From the NCBI RefSeq assembly GCF_000002425.4, contig NC_037265.1, forward strand, positions 11,984,330 to 12,048,329: a DNA stretch of 64,000 bases. The letters are read 5' to 3'. Shown one piece after another: positions 28,442-41,260 of the stretch. The notes beneath the pieces are model-generated. The model had not been told where the DNA came from and did no database searches. It saw only the letters and a list, made by a program, of their open reading frames with translations. Position numbers and translations under genes: made by a program. Origin of the DNA: Physcomitrium patens (lineage: Eukaryota > Streptophyta > Bryopsida > Funariales > Funariaceae). The first letter of the stretch is position 1, and every line of letters starts with the position of its first letter.

Positions 28442-30240
28442 CTAATAATGTTTTTAGTTGCTGGTATACATGGGCACAATTTATACTATTTTTGTTGGAT
28501 TTTGGTTAAAACATTGAAAGTAGTGTTTTGATGTAAATTAATTTGAGAAAATGAATAGGTTTTTCAAAAACAATTGATATACTTTTGTGAACATCTTTTT
28601 AAAAGCTATGGATACTTTGTTTCCTGACATGTTTTGGTTTTTGTTTTTCTTTTCATTTTTAGTTTTTTATAATTATTTCAAGGTTTAAATTTGAATACTT
28701 TAACAGTAATTAAAAATTAAAAAAATATTTTTTATGAAATAGTCGTAGTTTCTGAATTTTCAAAAGGTTGTGTATTGGTAACTTTTTTCATTTTTAGCAA
28801 CCGTTATTAACTTGAATTTTTTTTTTCATGACACTGAAATTTTATTTTAAAATAAAATGTAAATATTTCTTAAAACATTATGCTGATATATTCAATAAAC
28901 ATATTATTTGCAATATAATGAATAATTTTATTACAAAAAAAATTATGTATCTTCATAATTGGTAATATTTCGAATGCTTATATTCTTGAAAATCAATAAG
29001 AATTTATAAGTACATTTAACAAGTTATATTAAAATTTTAACACTTTCCTTTCAATAAAGTTATATCCATATATGTTCTTGTCATTTTAGACATATTTTTG
29101 GCTAAAATATGCATTTTTCCTTCAAAAATAAGACCAAAAATCTTGAAAAATAATTGACGTGAAATGCATTTTTTTCTCTGTATCACGTAAATAGCATGAT
29201 TTTGTAATAACTTATATGCTAGAATATCTTATTCTTAAATTATATTTTGAAAAATCTTTTGACTATTATGATAATCACAAAATACTTATTCGAACTTCCT
29301 TGATATTTTTTATACCAATTATAAAGAGAACAGTTTTTAGATAGGAAGTGTATAATAAATGTAGTTATGATTTTTTTTTTTTTTTTTTTTTTTTTAAATG
29401 ATTAATTCTTTGCATACTTTTCATGAGGTATTTTTGCATAATTTTGATGACATATGTACCAAAGAAGGTATATGTATACAAATAAATAAATAAATAAATA
29501 AATAAATAGATAAAATCTTAAGAGTCATAATTTTACATAGTTGGTGATTGTTTCTTTGTTAACATGTATCATTTCGAATAATGAATAATATGAAAAGATG
29601 ATGAAAACCAAACAAGTTTAAGATTATGTTATTATATAAATGTTGTCTCAAACTAGGTTTATAAATTCTACATTTGATTTTGAGAATATACCTCTATATA
29701 TATTAAAAATATTCTTATAATATTCTTGTATATATGTGAATATATATATATATATATATATATTACATGTCCAACCATCAAATTACAGTAAATTTCACAT
29801 CTTATTATTATACTTGAAAAGGCTGGAAATCCTTTAGATTCTTTGAGTTTGCATTTGGATATTGTTAAGTGTTTTATCTGACAATACCCTCAATATAAAA
29901 ACTTGCATCACAACCTTATTCTATATGTCACATACAAATTCTTGAATCAATGAAATAAAAAACTTGACTTGATTCTATATATATATATATATATGTGTAT
30001 CTATATATAAATATGTATTATGTATCATTTAATTATGCATGAGTATTTGTTTTATTTATATAGTTATGAATTAAGTTATAAATAATTTTACTTCAAGAAC
30101 GACGTGACGTATTCACACTTGATAAGACATCGAGATTTTACTACGAACGAACGATTAATTCCAGAACACTTTTTCATCGGAAACGACTTTCCTGACGGTG
30201 TTCAAAAGTAGTAACCTACATTCATTTAAGACCGGTTCAT
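27865..30240. other. AT-rich intergenic region with simple repeats
   Basis: GDH 3' flank to about 28300, then AT-rich DNA without genes. It holds poly-T tracts at about 28412-28441 and 29369-29395, an (AAAT)n run at about 29478-29508, and TA runs near 29737-29762 and 29977-29993. Confidence 0.7.
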
Positions 30241-30270
30241 GTCAGCGCAAAGCAAGGATTGTCTGCCCTC

Positions 30271-30341
30271 CACGTGGCGAGCGTAGAAGCATCGTCCAGC
30301 TGGAAGGTGGTGAGTCATCATCCACGTCTCAAGTACACGTG
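30271..30341. promoter_or_regulatory. Paired G-boxes upstream of TVP15-like gene
   Basis: Two perfect CACGTG motifs at 30271-30276 and 30336-30341, about 65 bases apart and 215-285 bases before the start codon; the first is CACGTGGC, an ABRE-type core. Between them is a half-site CCACGTC near 30322. These could bind bZIP or bHLH factors; this is by motif only. Confidence 0.4.
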
Positions 30342-30555
30342 GAGCCGCTCTATAGCCCAAACACCGAGGGAGAAAACCGAACGCCGGCTCTGGGTTTTTT
30401 TTGCGCTCCTCTTGGGCCAGTCGGTGACTGTCTTCATCCTTTTCTCCTCGTTGCAGCTGATTCCACGACCTGGGTTTCATCTCTCGATCGCTACGTATCG
30501 TCGAAATCGAGTCTCGGGAGGTTTTTCGCAGTTCGTTTGAGGTATTTCGCAGGCG

Positions 30556-32252
30556 ATGGAGCACAAGGATGGGGTGACGAGCTCGGTGGAGGCCGAGCAT
30601 GAGGCTCCTCGACAGGGACCTCAAGACGGGCCTCCTTCGCAGGAACCAGACTTGGAGGCGCCTTTGTTGCCAGCGGAGGCCGCGGGATCTCCTCCCATAG
30701 TCCATGATGCGCCTCCGAGCGAGCAGAAGGACACGCTTCTGTACATTTGTGCGGTTTTGAGCATCGTCACCGCCGTGGGCGCTTTGCTCTGTTTGGTGGT
30801 GAATCTCATCTCTCTCTTGCGCTCGTTCGATTACCGGGGTTTCGATTATCGCGTTAGTGTACGTATCATATCCCTCTCTTTCATCACTTCCAATTTGAGG
30901 AGGTTTTCTCTTTGGAATTTGCTGCAGTCTAGATGAATGATGAATATTTGGTCCTTTGTCGTTAAATTTTGATTGTTACAATGTCCTCAAGGTTGATCTC
31001 TTGGGTTCGATGGCTCTGATGCTCAAAGGAGATGCTCTGTGTCTCTATATGGTTACAAATTTCGGGAGAAGATATTGATTATTACAACTATTTAATTTTA
31101 TGACGAGCATTACATCATCCCCTGGAAAGCGTATATTTATTTCGCTTTTTGTTTCTAGTTTGTGTAAGTAAGAATATTCTTAGTTACACGTCTTTTCTTA
31201 TTGAAAGTTTGCTCTTGGTAGGTGTTTGTTGGAATCATACGCTTCTACGCAGTCGCCTTTGCTCTACTAGTAGTCATTGCTGAGACTGAGTGGGGACCCA
31301 TCGTCAGATTTTGGAAGGTAAGTATCTCCATAGTCCTCTACACTTCAATTTTATGGAACGATTCAGGGTAAAATGTGATTGTAGTTACCGTTTGGCACTG
31401 CTTTTATGAAAATTCACTAACACTGGAGTTCTTTTCAGGTGTTAGATTACTGGGTAGGTCGCGGCCTTCTCCAGATCCTGTAAGTCTTTTCATCTCTGGC
31501 TCCACACATTACTGCATTGATAAGCCTGCCTTAGACTGTTCCATTACTTTTGGTTCTTATGTCATCGTAGATTTCTATGATGTCATCCTTGATGCTTGTA
31601 TCGACATGTATGACTGACTACTTTCAAATCAACATCAAGGCTGACGTATTAATACTGGACAGTGTGGCAGCTTTGACGAAGGTGTTGGCACGAGCAAGCG
31701 GTGAGACGAAAGCGGAAAGTTTGTTGCATGAAGTGGCCAGCTGGTGGCTTTTGGCATGTGGAATGCTTTATATTGTTTCTGTAAGCTATCTTCGCTTTCC
31801 ATGACTTCTGAATCGACTTCACCCGGCATCTCCCTTGTCTCGAGCTTATGGGGATTGCCTTTCTGCTGATTTAGTGATATTGCTTTTGAAAAAGCCAATT
31901 ATTTTTCATTACTGTTCCATTCTGTAATATATTTGTACATATATATATATATATATATATGTTCATACTTTTAAAAAAAAACTGACGCCTTACTGTCCAC
32001 CTGTTCTTTGCCAGGGATTGTTTTGCCTTGGTGCCGTTAAACGCAGCCACATGCAAAAAGCTAATTGGAAGGAACAAGCTCAAAAAGAACTTGAGGTACA
32101 TTTTGTTATTTGAACTTAAAAATGCACATTTTAATCCAATATGCTTGTGCATCGCATTCCAATGACCGAAACTAATCCATGTTGCTGAATCTTATCAGGA
32201 GGTGCATAGACGACGGCAAGAACTGGAGGCTCAGCTCGGTGGACACCGTTAA
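30556..32252 (+). CDS. COPI-associated (TVP15-like) membrane protein
   Basis: Six exons: 30556-30858, 31222-31317, 31439-31479, 31663-31780, 32015-32095, 32199-32252; 230 residues. The first ~58 residues are Pro/Glu-rich and disordered (PQDGPPSQEPDLEAPLLPAE). Four hydrophobic segments follow: about 60-88, 102-122 (VFVGIIRFYAVAFALLVVIA), 144-157, and 177-197 (WWLLACGMLYIVSGLFCLGA). Between segments two and three is the conserved ETEWGPIVRFWKVLDYWVGR stretch. The basic/acidic C-terminus (KEQAQKELEEVHRRRQELEA) can form a short coiled coil facing the cytosol. This layout fits the COPI-associated/TVP15 family of small Golgi membrane proteins; its exact role in vesicle traffic is poorly known. Exon 4 uses the acceptor at 31661-31662 because only this keeps the frame across the junction. 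Confident as a gene, moderately confident in the family name. Confidence 0.78.
31939..31960. repeat. (TA)n microsatellite in intron
   Basis: TA run in intron 4 of the TVP15-like gene, roughly 60 bases before the next acceptor. Confidence 0.9.
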
Positions 32253-33242
32253 ACTTCTAAAGTCACCTGCTCTGAGATACAACCGATTGCTCCTTGATCT
32301 ACTAGTCTTGCTGGTTTGCTCAGTCTTGTACAGTAATCAAATGCGAGTGAGTGCTTTCAAGTTTTTCTGCGTGTACACATATAAAATCGAAGAATTGATG
32401 ATTTCGGAGCCACGTGCAATCCTTATTGCGTTTACGGTAACCCTGTCTAATAAAAAGCTTGTGTATGTTTCCCCAGATAGTCAAATATGCATGTGACCGA
32501 GCTTAAGTGGAACGATGTTCTGCAGGAGCATTTCCTTCTACCTAGGACTTGACGATTGCTTGTTCGCATGACGTATCTACCCCGCTGTGTACAATGCACT
32601 TGAAATGGTCAAGTACACAGCCGCATCATGGTTAATTCAGCCATTTTCATATGCATCTGACAGAGAGAGCCGGTACTTCAGTGGAGTAACATCTTGATGA
32701 GATGCTCCCTAGATAGGTATTCTTATCCTTGGATTTTCGTTGTCTGATAAAGATTTCCGTTCCTGTTCTGATCATTTGTGTCATTTGCTGAAATCGACAT
32801 GATCCACTGTTACCATCGCACTCAGAACAGAGCAGTATCTTGCAACAAGGACAAAGTCTTGTGTCAGTAAGCGCAACATTGTCGCTGTTAAACTATTGAT
32901 GTGTGCATTGTCTGTCTACGTTATTTGGAGGATATCCTTAACGAAAACAAACCCAACCGCTTATTTCATTAGAATATAATATTGTATTTCTTGTGAACAC
33001 AAAGAGGATTTATCATTCACATGAACGTTTTGCAAGATACAAGAGGGTTTATGCAGAGCTAAGCTGTGCAAATGATCAAGTATTGTATGTTTCTAATTAC
33101 ATGAGTGTAGTGAACAATTGTTGAGGTAAATCTTTGTAGGGTGAGGTTGAAATGGTGTTCTTGAAATAACTATTTCCCACTTCCAAATAAAATATTAATT
33201 ATGTGATTTTTAAATATTTTTTATTTCAAGGAAATACTGGAG

Positions 33243-33294
<52 letters not shown>

Positions 33295-33297
33295 GTA
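33243..33297. repeat. TA microsatellite with GTA/ACA interruptions
   Basis: About 55 bases of TA dinucleotides broken by a few G/C; because TA is self-complementary it can fold on itself. Confidence 0.9.
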
Positions 33298-35326
33298 TTG
33301 TAATTAAATGAGATTTGAACTAATGTGATTTTCATTCACTTTGATGTCTAAAATGTATTCAATGTTTGAATTGTATACTAATTAATCATCAAACATAATT
33401 TATTATTTGATAAATATAATAGCTATAAGAAAGTAAAAGAAAAATAAAGAAATAAATAAACACATATATGTTTATAAGAAAATTTTAATACAACAAAATA
33501 ATATGTAAACAATAGAAAAATATAGGAGTTGGTAGAGCATGTTGGTGTAGGATTTTAGCCTATTGTGTCTACAATGTTTTTCATCAAGTATGGTTCTAGT
33601 TGTATTGCTGAGTTGTATTGCTCAGTTATAATTTCCGCACTAAGAAACACCTTTAAGTATATAAAATCTCTAATTTACAAAGTATTATTTTTTTATTTAT
33701 ATTTATATGTATATGTATTATTTTTTTGTATGTTATGAAATCTTATGTTGTATAGATTTGAGGGAGTTTGCCAACTAAAAATTTTATTCTTGCAAATAGA
33801 GGTTTTGTCTTATTGTATACTTTTTTTTACTTTGTCAATGGACTTACACAAGGAATATGCAGTAGTCTCATTATGCAATGCATTGTTAAATTAAATGTTA
33901 GCATCAAATATAGCTCATTCCAAGTGGGTCTTTTTTCTTAGGATTTTTTAAAAGTTATGCTAATTTGTTCTTGTGCACAAAACCTCACAAAATCCTAGTG
34001 AATTAAGACGTTGTAAGAAATATCATAAATAAGTTATACTATGATATTATAAATATGTATTGGGAGCAACAAACTAGAAGATATTAGTTTCAAAGCTCAA
34101 AAAGTCAAACTTAAAGTATTAGAAAGAAAAGCCATTTCTCTTAGCATGAATCTTAGCTTAAATTACATCTATATAAATACATCTTTTATCAGGTATAAAT
34201 TCTATCTCTTCATAAATCTAATAAAAAAAATATATTTTTTAATTTCAAGATCCAAATCTTCATTCCCAAGCTATTTTTTATTAAAAATAATAATAATAAT
34301 AATAATAATTCAAGTTCTAGACCTAGATTGTATTAAAAGATTTTTCAAAGAAGTTTCTTACTATGGCCTCCAAGGTTGTGATTAAGTTAGAATAGATCTT
34401 AAGGTTGGGTCTAAACAACAAAAATACTACTAAACCATGATTTTGTATTGCAATGGACTTTGACTTAGGATGATAGCTGGAATTTAAAGCCTATAACTTA
34501 ATGACCAATTAAAAAAAATATTGTTTATTGATTATTTGAATTTGCTAGTCTAATGCCAATTTTTCTTCAACATAGACCATTATATCAAATATTGCTTAGT
34601 AATAGTCAAAGCTAAATATATATTAGAAGATATTTAGTTTGATATTAGAACAACAACTTGATCTTATTTTATCAATTCTAGCACATCAACAAATTTATTA
34701 TAAAAGATTCAAGAAATGTATATGGTTCTTTTTCAAAACAAACATGTGGCTAATCTTATTGACTTTTAGGATTTTATATTTATTTAAAATAAGAAGTGAG
34801 AGGCTAATAAAAACTATTTTAGATCTCAATAAATAACAATAATTTGGATTTTTTTCCTTAATACTCTAGTAGATTTGATTTAACATATCATATAATTAAC
34901 AAAACAAATAAAAATTTTACTTATCTTGTCTTAATCCATAAAATGGCTATAAAAATTTCATAATTTTTTAATTCAACCTCACTATCATTATCTAAAAATA
35001 TTTTCAAAAAGAAAGTTTTTTTCTTAAAGATTTATTTAATGATAACAATCAAAATTAATAAGATCACAATACTTGAGCCTATCTAGAATTCATTGCTTAA
35101 ATTCAATAGAAGAAAATTATGTAAAGCTATACCAACATTGAAAAATACTATATATGAAAGCTATTGCAACAAGTTGCTAAGAAGAGATAAGATTGGTGAA
35201 GAAAACTACTTTGAATCACCTCTTTAGCTATAGCAATACACTTGCTAAAACAAGTCATTAGTAATTCAATCTTCAATATCTTCTTTCAATGATCCAAATT
35301 CTTTATGGTAAGTTTGTACATTGTAA

Positions 35327-35328
<2 letters not shown>

Positions 35329-35359
<31 letters not shown>
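35329..35359. repeat. (TA)n microsatellite
   Basis: About 15 TA units in gene-free DNA. Confidence 0.95.
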
Positions 35360-35366
<7 letters not shown>

Positions 35367-36339
35367 ATAGTCTTATATAAAATTTGATAAAAAATACATA
35401 ATATGATAAATAATATAAATCTTAAAAATTATTAAAATTCATAAGAAGATTTAATTGAGAAGGGAAGTAATTTCCAATAGTTTAATTAAAAGACATCATA
35501 TAAATTTAAAATTTAAAGAAGATGAAAGAGCTCTAAAATATCTATTATTTTTTATTTGATTCTATTATGTTATGTTATGTTATTTATTTTTATGACATTG
35601 ATGATGATATAGTTGTAGGATCTATTACAAAGAATTTATATATTTTTTAAATTTGTTATTTTAATTTGAACCAAAATAATAATAAGATCTTAACTTTTTC
35701 CATGTATCTTTACTTCAAATATTTGAATTATATTTATACTAAAGACTAGATAATCCATTTATAGAAGATCCCATAGTAGACAATCCTTCACTTTTGTTGC
35801 TATACCTTAATATAGGCTCTTATAAACTATCATCAATGATTTTCTTGATGGAAAATATATTGTAACATGGAATGTCTATGCTAGCTTCTTCAATTGATAC
35901 TCTTTGTTTAAATAAGAGATACTAATCCTTGCTACAACTAGTAAAGATAAGATTGAAAAAATTTCCTGGTACAAAGTTGGTAAAAAACTTGCATTATAGT
36001 ATATGTAGGACTTTAACATCAGCAAGGGTAGTGACAATAAGAACCACAAGCAAACAAAGTATAAGGAATATAAAAACCTAAGTACAATTGGACATTGAAA
36101 TTGCCTAGGGACGAAGATTGTGGAAGATGGGTATTTCTTGGTTTATTGCCAAAGGTACTTATGTCCTCTAATTCTACCTCTATCCAACACCCTTATAGTA
36201 GTGATGTTATAGAGATATATATTAATATTAATAATTATTAAGTTAAGAGGAGTTAAATTGAAGTAAGTAAAATATATAAATTTGATGATATCTTATGGTA
36301 ATGTTTCTTAAAGGATTTATTGACATAGATTTGAATTAT

Positions 36340-36404
36340 AAATATTTGTAGGTAATTAATAGATTCAAAATTTTGCCAAATATGTTAATTACCTACAAAT
36401 ATTT
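36340..36404. repeat. Perfect 20-bp inverted repeat (hairpin)
   Basis: Left arm 36340-36359 (starting AAATATTTGTAGG) and right arm 36385-36404 are exact reverse complements, with a 25-base loop. The pairing stops at once outside the arms. It is unlike the surrounding simple sequence because the arms contain GTAGGTAATTAA. Confidence 0.85.
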
Positions 36405-37039
36405 GTTAGCTATAATTATTACCTATAATTATTTACCAAATATTTATTCCTATATTCTAACTATTACACCTTTTGATTTTAAGAAGCTTTACTATAATAA
36501 GATAATTTATAATTTCTTATATGTTTATATTTTATTAAGAAGAATAAATAAATAAATAAATAAACATCAACATAAGTACTAAAGAATCAAGACTTGTATT
36601 ACTTGAGTAGTTTGATAATATATTATTAAAGTTTTGATGATTTATCAATCAAATATAATTGGTGAATGAGCTTCAACTTCAAAATTATCCAATTCTAAGA
36701 GTACAAGTTAAGTTAAATAAAAATATTACTTTTAAATTTAATTTTATCTTAATTTTTATCTTTTTTTGAATGACTTGATTTAGTATTTGATAAATTTAAG
36801 GCTTTTTTTTTATAGAATTTAGATCTATAAATAGAACAAATAATATAATATATATTAAATTTTTAAAAATTATATTTCATATCAAAACAATTACATAGTA
36901 TTATTATATGCTTTATAATTTCAAAAACTTGCAAGTATTATGAAGTGTGATAATATTTCCTTTATGAATTAATTTTTCTATTGATTATAATATAAAGTAA
37001 AAAAAATAATATTAAACTTATTTAATTCTCAAATATTGT

Positions 37040-39427
37040 GCCAAAAAATTATTTTTGTTGTAAGATGTAACAATTAATTTTTTGAATTTTAACTTGGGAG
37101 TTGTGTAAGTATGCTTTAATGTCTTTATAATTTAATGGCACTTCAAATCTAATCATTGTTTATACCAACTACAAGAATTTTAAATACTTTATATCAAGAC
37201 ATGTTTTGAATCATTGCCAAGCCTATTGGAGCATGTCTTTATCAAGATTTGATTTTAAGATCACTTATTGATCCAAAAAATAATAAGGTTTGTCAAACAC
37301 CCTTTTTAGATGTTTTTATCTTACACCAAAAGAAAAAGATGTATCTTTTGATCAATAAAGAATAATTCTCTTGAAGCCAAAGCATTTTTAACTTTGAGTG
37401 ATAAAATCAATATTGATTGTTGATTCAACTCTTATAAAAAAAATTCAATCAAGTATGCCCTCTGATCTTCTTGTTTATGATATCAAGAATCCTTCTTATA
37501 AGTCTCATGATGCTTCTAAGTTTGAGTTCAAAAACAACCTACTATATTTCAAAAGATGCCTATATATTCTACAAAAAGAAGCATGTTAACATGTTCTTCA
37601 AGCACATCATGACTTTTCAAAAATTGGACATTTTGGATACAATAAGTCTTTAGAACTTATATCTAGAGATTTTTGATGGCTACAAATGTAGAAGGTAGTA
37701 AAAGACTTTGTTCACTCATGTGACATTTGTTCAAAGTCAAAAACTCCTCATCATTGATCTTATGGAATTTTCTAACCATTATCAATTCGAAAACAACTAT
37801 AGTCTTTTATTTCTATGGATTTTATCATGGATCTTTCAATCTCAGATTTTTATGACTCTATATTTATAATAATAGATTATTTTATCAAGATGGCATATTT
37901 TGTACCATATACAAAAACTATCATAAGTGAAAAAATATCTAAGCTTTTCTTTGACAATATCTATCTTTATCATGGATTGCTTAAAGATATTATATCAGAT
38001 AGAAAAACTCAATTTGTATCGAGATTTTAGAAAATAGTTTTAAAGATTCTAAAAGTGGACATTAAACTACAACTTTCTATCTTCAAACTAATCGATAAAC
38101 AAAACGTGAATCAAGTTTTAGAGCAATATTTGAGGTGTACCATCAATTATCAACAAGATGATTGGACAATTCTTTTGTTATTGAAAAAATTTACTTATAA
38201 TAATACAATACATTCTTCTATATAATAAATACTTTTCTTTGTTAATTATAGATATCATCCATAACTTAATACTTTTAACTTCTTAAAAGTTGATAATCTG
38301 AGAGCAGAAGATTTGGCAAATTATTTATTTAAGCTATATATAACAATGAAGGCATGAATAAAAGAGACTAAAGAACAACAAAAGAGCAACACAGATGTTT
38401 ATTGCAAGGAACAACCTCATTTCTATGTTGGTCATAAGGTATGGTTACTTTGTCATAATATTAAAACTATTCACCTTTGTAACAAGTTGGATTATTATAG
38501 ACTTAGACCATTTCTTATTTATGAACAAGTCAATTAGATTGCTTATCAATTACATCTATCAAAGTCTATGAAAATCCATCTTATATTTCACGTATCTCTT
38601 TTAGAGCCATATGTGACACTGAATATCTTGGAAAAAAGACAAATACCATTGGGTCTTATAAAAATGGATAATAATCAAGAATTTAAGGTAGAAAAAGTCC
38701 TAGATCCAAAGTGGCACTGACATAGGTTAGAATATTTTATTCATTGGGCCAGATATAATATTAATAAATATACATAGAAGTTAGCAAAAAATCTTATAAA
38801 TGCAATAAAGAAAGTCAAAGATTTTTATGAACCACATCCATCAAAATCAAGATAAAGGATAGCAAAGCTTTGCTATAAAAGAAACACAATTTAGGAAAGA
38901 TTGCATTCTACCTTCTATACTTTTTTGTAGTTTCTGTATAATTGTAGCATTAAAAAAATAAGGAACTAATAGCAAGTAGGTTCAACTCAAGAGCCATCAT
39001 TTGCTAACTTATTGGATGAGACCTTATGATTATCACAACCTTCAAGATGACATAATAGAAATGAAGACCTCCCAAAATGACATGTTTTTCTTCAAATAAA
39101 TGGTAAAATATAATACGTTTGATATCACGACATGTAGAGAAATTCTTGATGGTTGGTGATTTTATTGGAGGTAGGTATGACTTTTGATGATGTTACAAAT
39201 GTTTTGTTTGAAGGAAGTTATGAACGTCTGAACAATGATCAAATCATAGTGTGGTCTTTTTACCTTGGAATAAGACATTATCAATAGATGAGAGGACCTA
39301 TCAACTACCTTCAAAAGAAACAAAGATCAGAGTTCATGGCAAATATAATTTGCTACATCTTAGACTTCCTCAACATGTGATCACTGCTCTTTGTAGAACT
39401 CGTTCCTAGAAAGGAGAATAATGTCAT

Positions 39428-39474
<47 letters not shown>

Positions 39475-39995
39475 TTATTATCTAGGTAATATGAATAAAT
39501 AGAAGTAGATAAAAGTAGATTATTTCATAATATCTTCTAGAGAAGCTTCCTAAAAGCTTTCTAAATACTGTTTTGACTTTATATGTATTTGTAGTTGATT
39601 GATATGTTAGAAACTTAGTCACCAAGCTAATCATATACCACATGTATTAGTAGCTTATAGAACAAGCTAATTATGTGACATCCATATAAAAAACTTACTT
39701 TGTAAATTAAGATACATGTCATGCAAAGTTAACATGTTTTTGGAGGTCCTACATAATATTGCCACATAGTTTTTAGTTAGATAGTATATATAGAGACAAG
39801 AATGAAGCCTTCTTTACTCTTATCAATCCTTTTCTTGTTTCTAGTATAGTTTCAAAAGTCTCTAGTTTCTTTATCTTTTGGCAATAGTCATTCTATTTTT
39901 CTATTTAATATACATACTATTTTATTTCTATTTTTTTATATTTCTTTGAGAGAGCCTCATTTGATTATTTGCTTTCATCAACTTCTTGTCCTTAA
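37040..39995 (+). mobile_element. Gypsy chromovirus, 3' part with LTR (fossil D)
   Basis: Old Ty3/Gypsy element on the plus strand, same family as fossil B. It begins inside RNase H (about 37040), continues through the RNase H-integrase linker (37400-37650), integrase core (about 37780-38030; SMDFIMDL-like and ISDRKTQFVSRF), integrase C-terminus to about 38640, and a degenerate chromodomain (about 38680-38860; FKVEKVLDPKW...LEYFIHWARYN). A polypurine tract AGAAAGGAGAATAA directly precedes the 3' LTR, which starts with TGTCATGG at 39422. Gag, protease and most of the reverse transcriptase are absent on this side. It is broken at many places. Confidence 0.82.
39422..39995 (+). repeat. LTR of Gypsy fossil D
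   Basis: It starts TGTCATGG just after the polypurine tract; an internal TA microsatellite (39430-39471) has probably expanded in place. TATA-like ATAGTATATATAGAGA lies near 39781. It shares blocks with the minus-strand LTR at 6060-7345. The right border is uncertain, but reverse transcriptase sequence of fossil E begins by about 40000. Confidence 0.7.
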
Positions 39996-40348
39996 CAAAA
40001 ATTACATTTTGAACCAAGTATGGATATTTTGAATATAATATCATGCCTTTTGAACTTACAAATATACCAATTGCTATTTGACATCTAATAAATGATATTT
40101 TTTTATTATTTAAACATCAGTTTGATCGACTTTATGAATAAAAAAAATATGAACTTTATTTTTTCCATGTCTTACAAAAACTTAAAGATATAAGACTATA
40201 TGCCAAGATGAAAAAGTGTATATTTTATAAAACTTAAGTTAATTTTTAAGATATATCATTTTAAATGATGGCTTTGTGATAGATCTTTAAAAAATTTAAA
40301 ATATCATAAATTTAAAGATTTAAATATACATATAATATATATTTAATA

Positions 40349-40380
<32 letters not shown>

Positions 40381-41260
40381 ATATTTTTTAGAATTTTTTA
40401 ATTACAATTGGATTTTCATAAGAATTTTTTAAAGTTATAACTTTACTTATACATTTGATTTGTAAAGACAAAATAAAGTAAAATAAAGAAATTAAAGCAA
40501 AATTTGAAAATCTGAAGATAATTTTTACTGCAATACCAATCTTATATTATTTTGAGTTTTTCAAGGCACTTTTATAGAAACAAATATATTGGACTTTACA
40601 TTGAATGTGGTGTTGTCACAAATGGGAATAGATGACAAACTTCAACATGTAGCTTTTCATTTAAGAAATTTTTCAATACCAAAATCTAATTATAAGATCC
40701 ACAATAAAGTATTTCTTGGAATTATAGATTTATTTTAAGAATAATACTACTATTTATAAGGTACTTTTAATCTAATGACTATTTATATAGATTAAAAGAA
40801 TCTTAGGTGTATTATGTCAATACACATTTTGAATTGTTATTAAGTCCATTTGAGCTTGTTTTTATTAAGTTTTGTATTTAATAGCACTTATTGTTTAGAA
40901 AAATAACAAAGTTTGTTAAATTTCTTTTTTAGATATTCTTGTCTTATACCAAAAAAACACATGTAGCTTTGGATCAATAAAAATTAATTCTTTTGAAACT
41001 AAAACAATTTTATCTTTGAATAATGAAATCAAAATTAATTTTTGATTTAATATTTCTTAATTAAATTCAATTAAGTATGTCCTTAGATTTTTTAAAATAT
41101 GATATTAGAAATAATTTTAAAAAATCTTATAATACTTCTAAGTTTATATTCAAGAAAAAACTTATTACTTTAAGGGGTGCTTATATGTTCAAATAGGTAA
41201 AGCATAATTACATGCTTTTTAAAGTCATCACATTTATTTTTTTTAAATTTTATTTCTTTT
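39996..41260 (+). mobile_element. Gypsy fragment, RT-RNase H (fossil E)
   Basis: Plus-strand remnant that starts abruptly in reverse transcriptase (YGYFEYNIMPFELTN near 40020-40065, LYAKMKKCIFY near 40195-40230) and runs through RNase H (HVAFHLRNFSIPKSNYKIH near 40650-40700) into the RNase H-integrase linker, where it can be aligned with 37130-37620 of fossil D. It is the same family, about as decayed, and broken at many places. It lacks its own LTR at the right end. Confidence 0.75.

Larger units (their letters stand above)
32253..37030. other. AT-rich gene-free region
   Basis: GC-balanced 3' flank to about 32950, then strongly AT-rich DNA. It contains a TA/TG-interrupted microsatellite at 33243-33297, an (AAT)n run near 34287-34308, a TA run at 35329-35359 and a perfect hairpin at 36340-36404. 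No gene or transposon protein was recognised with confidence, though parts may be decayed Gypsy gag or LTR DNA. Confidence 0.6.

Noticed and set aside
30226-30705. 159-codon minus-strand open frame
   Set aside because: Opposite the first exon of the TVP15-like gene; Arg-rich low-information sequence.
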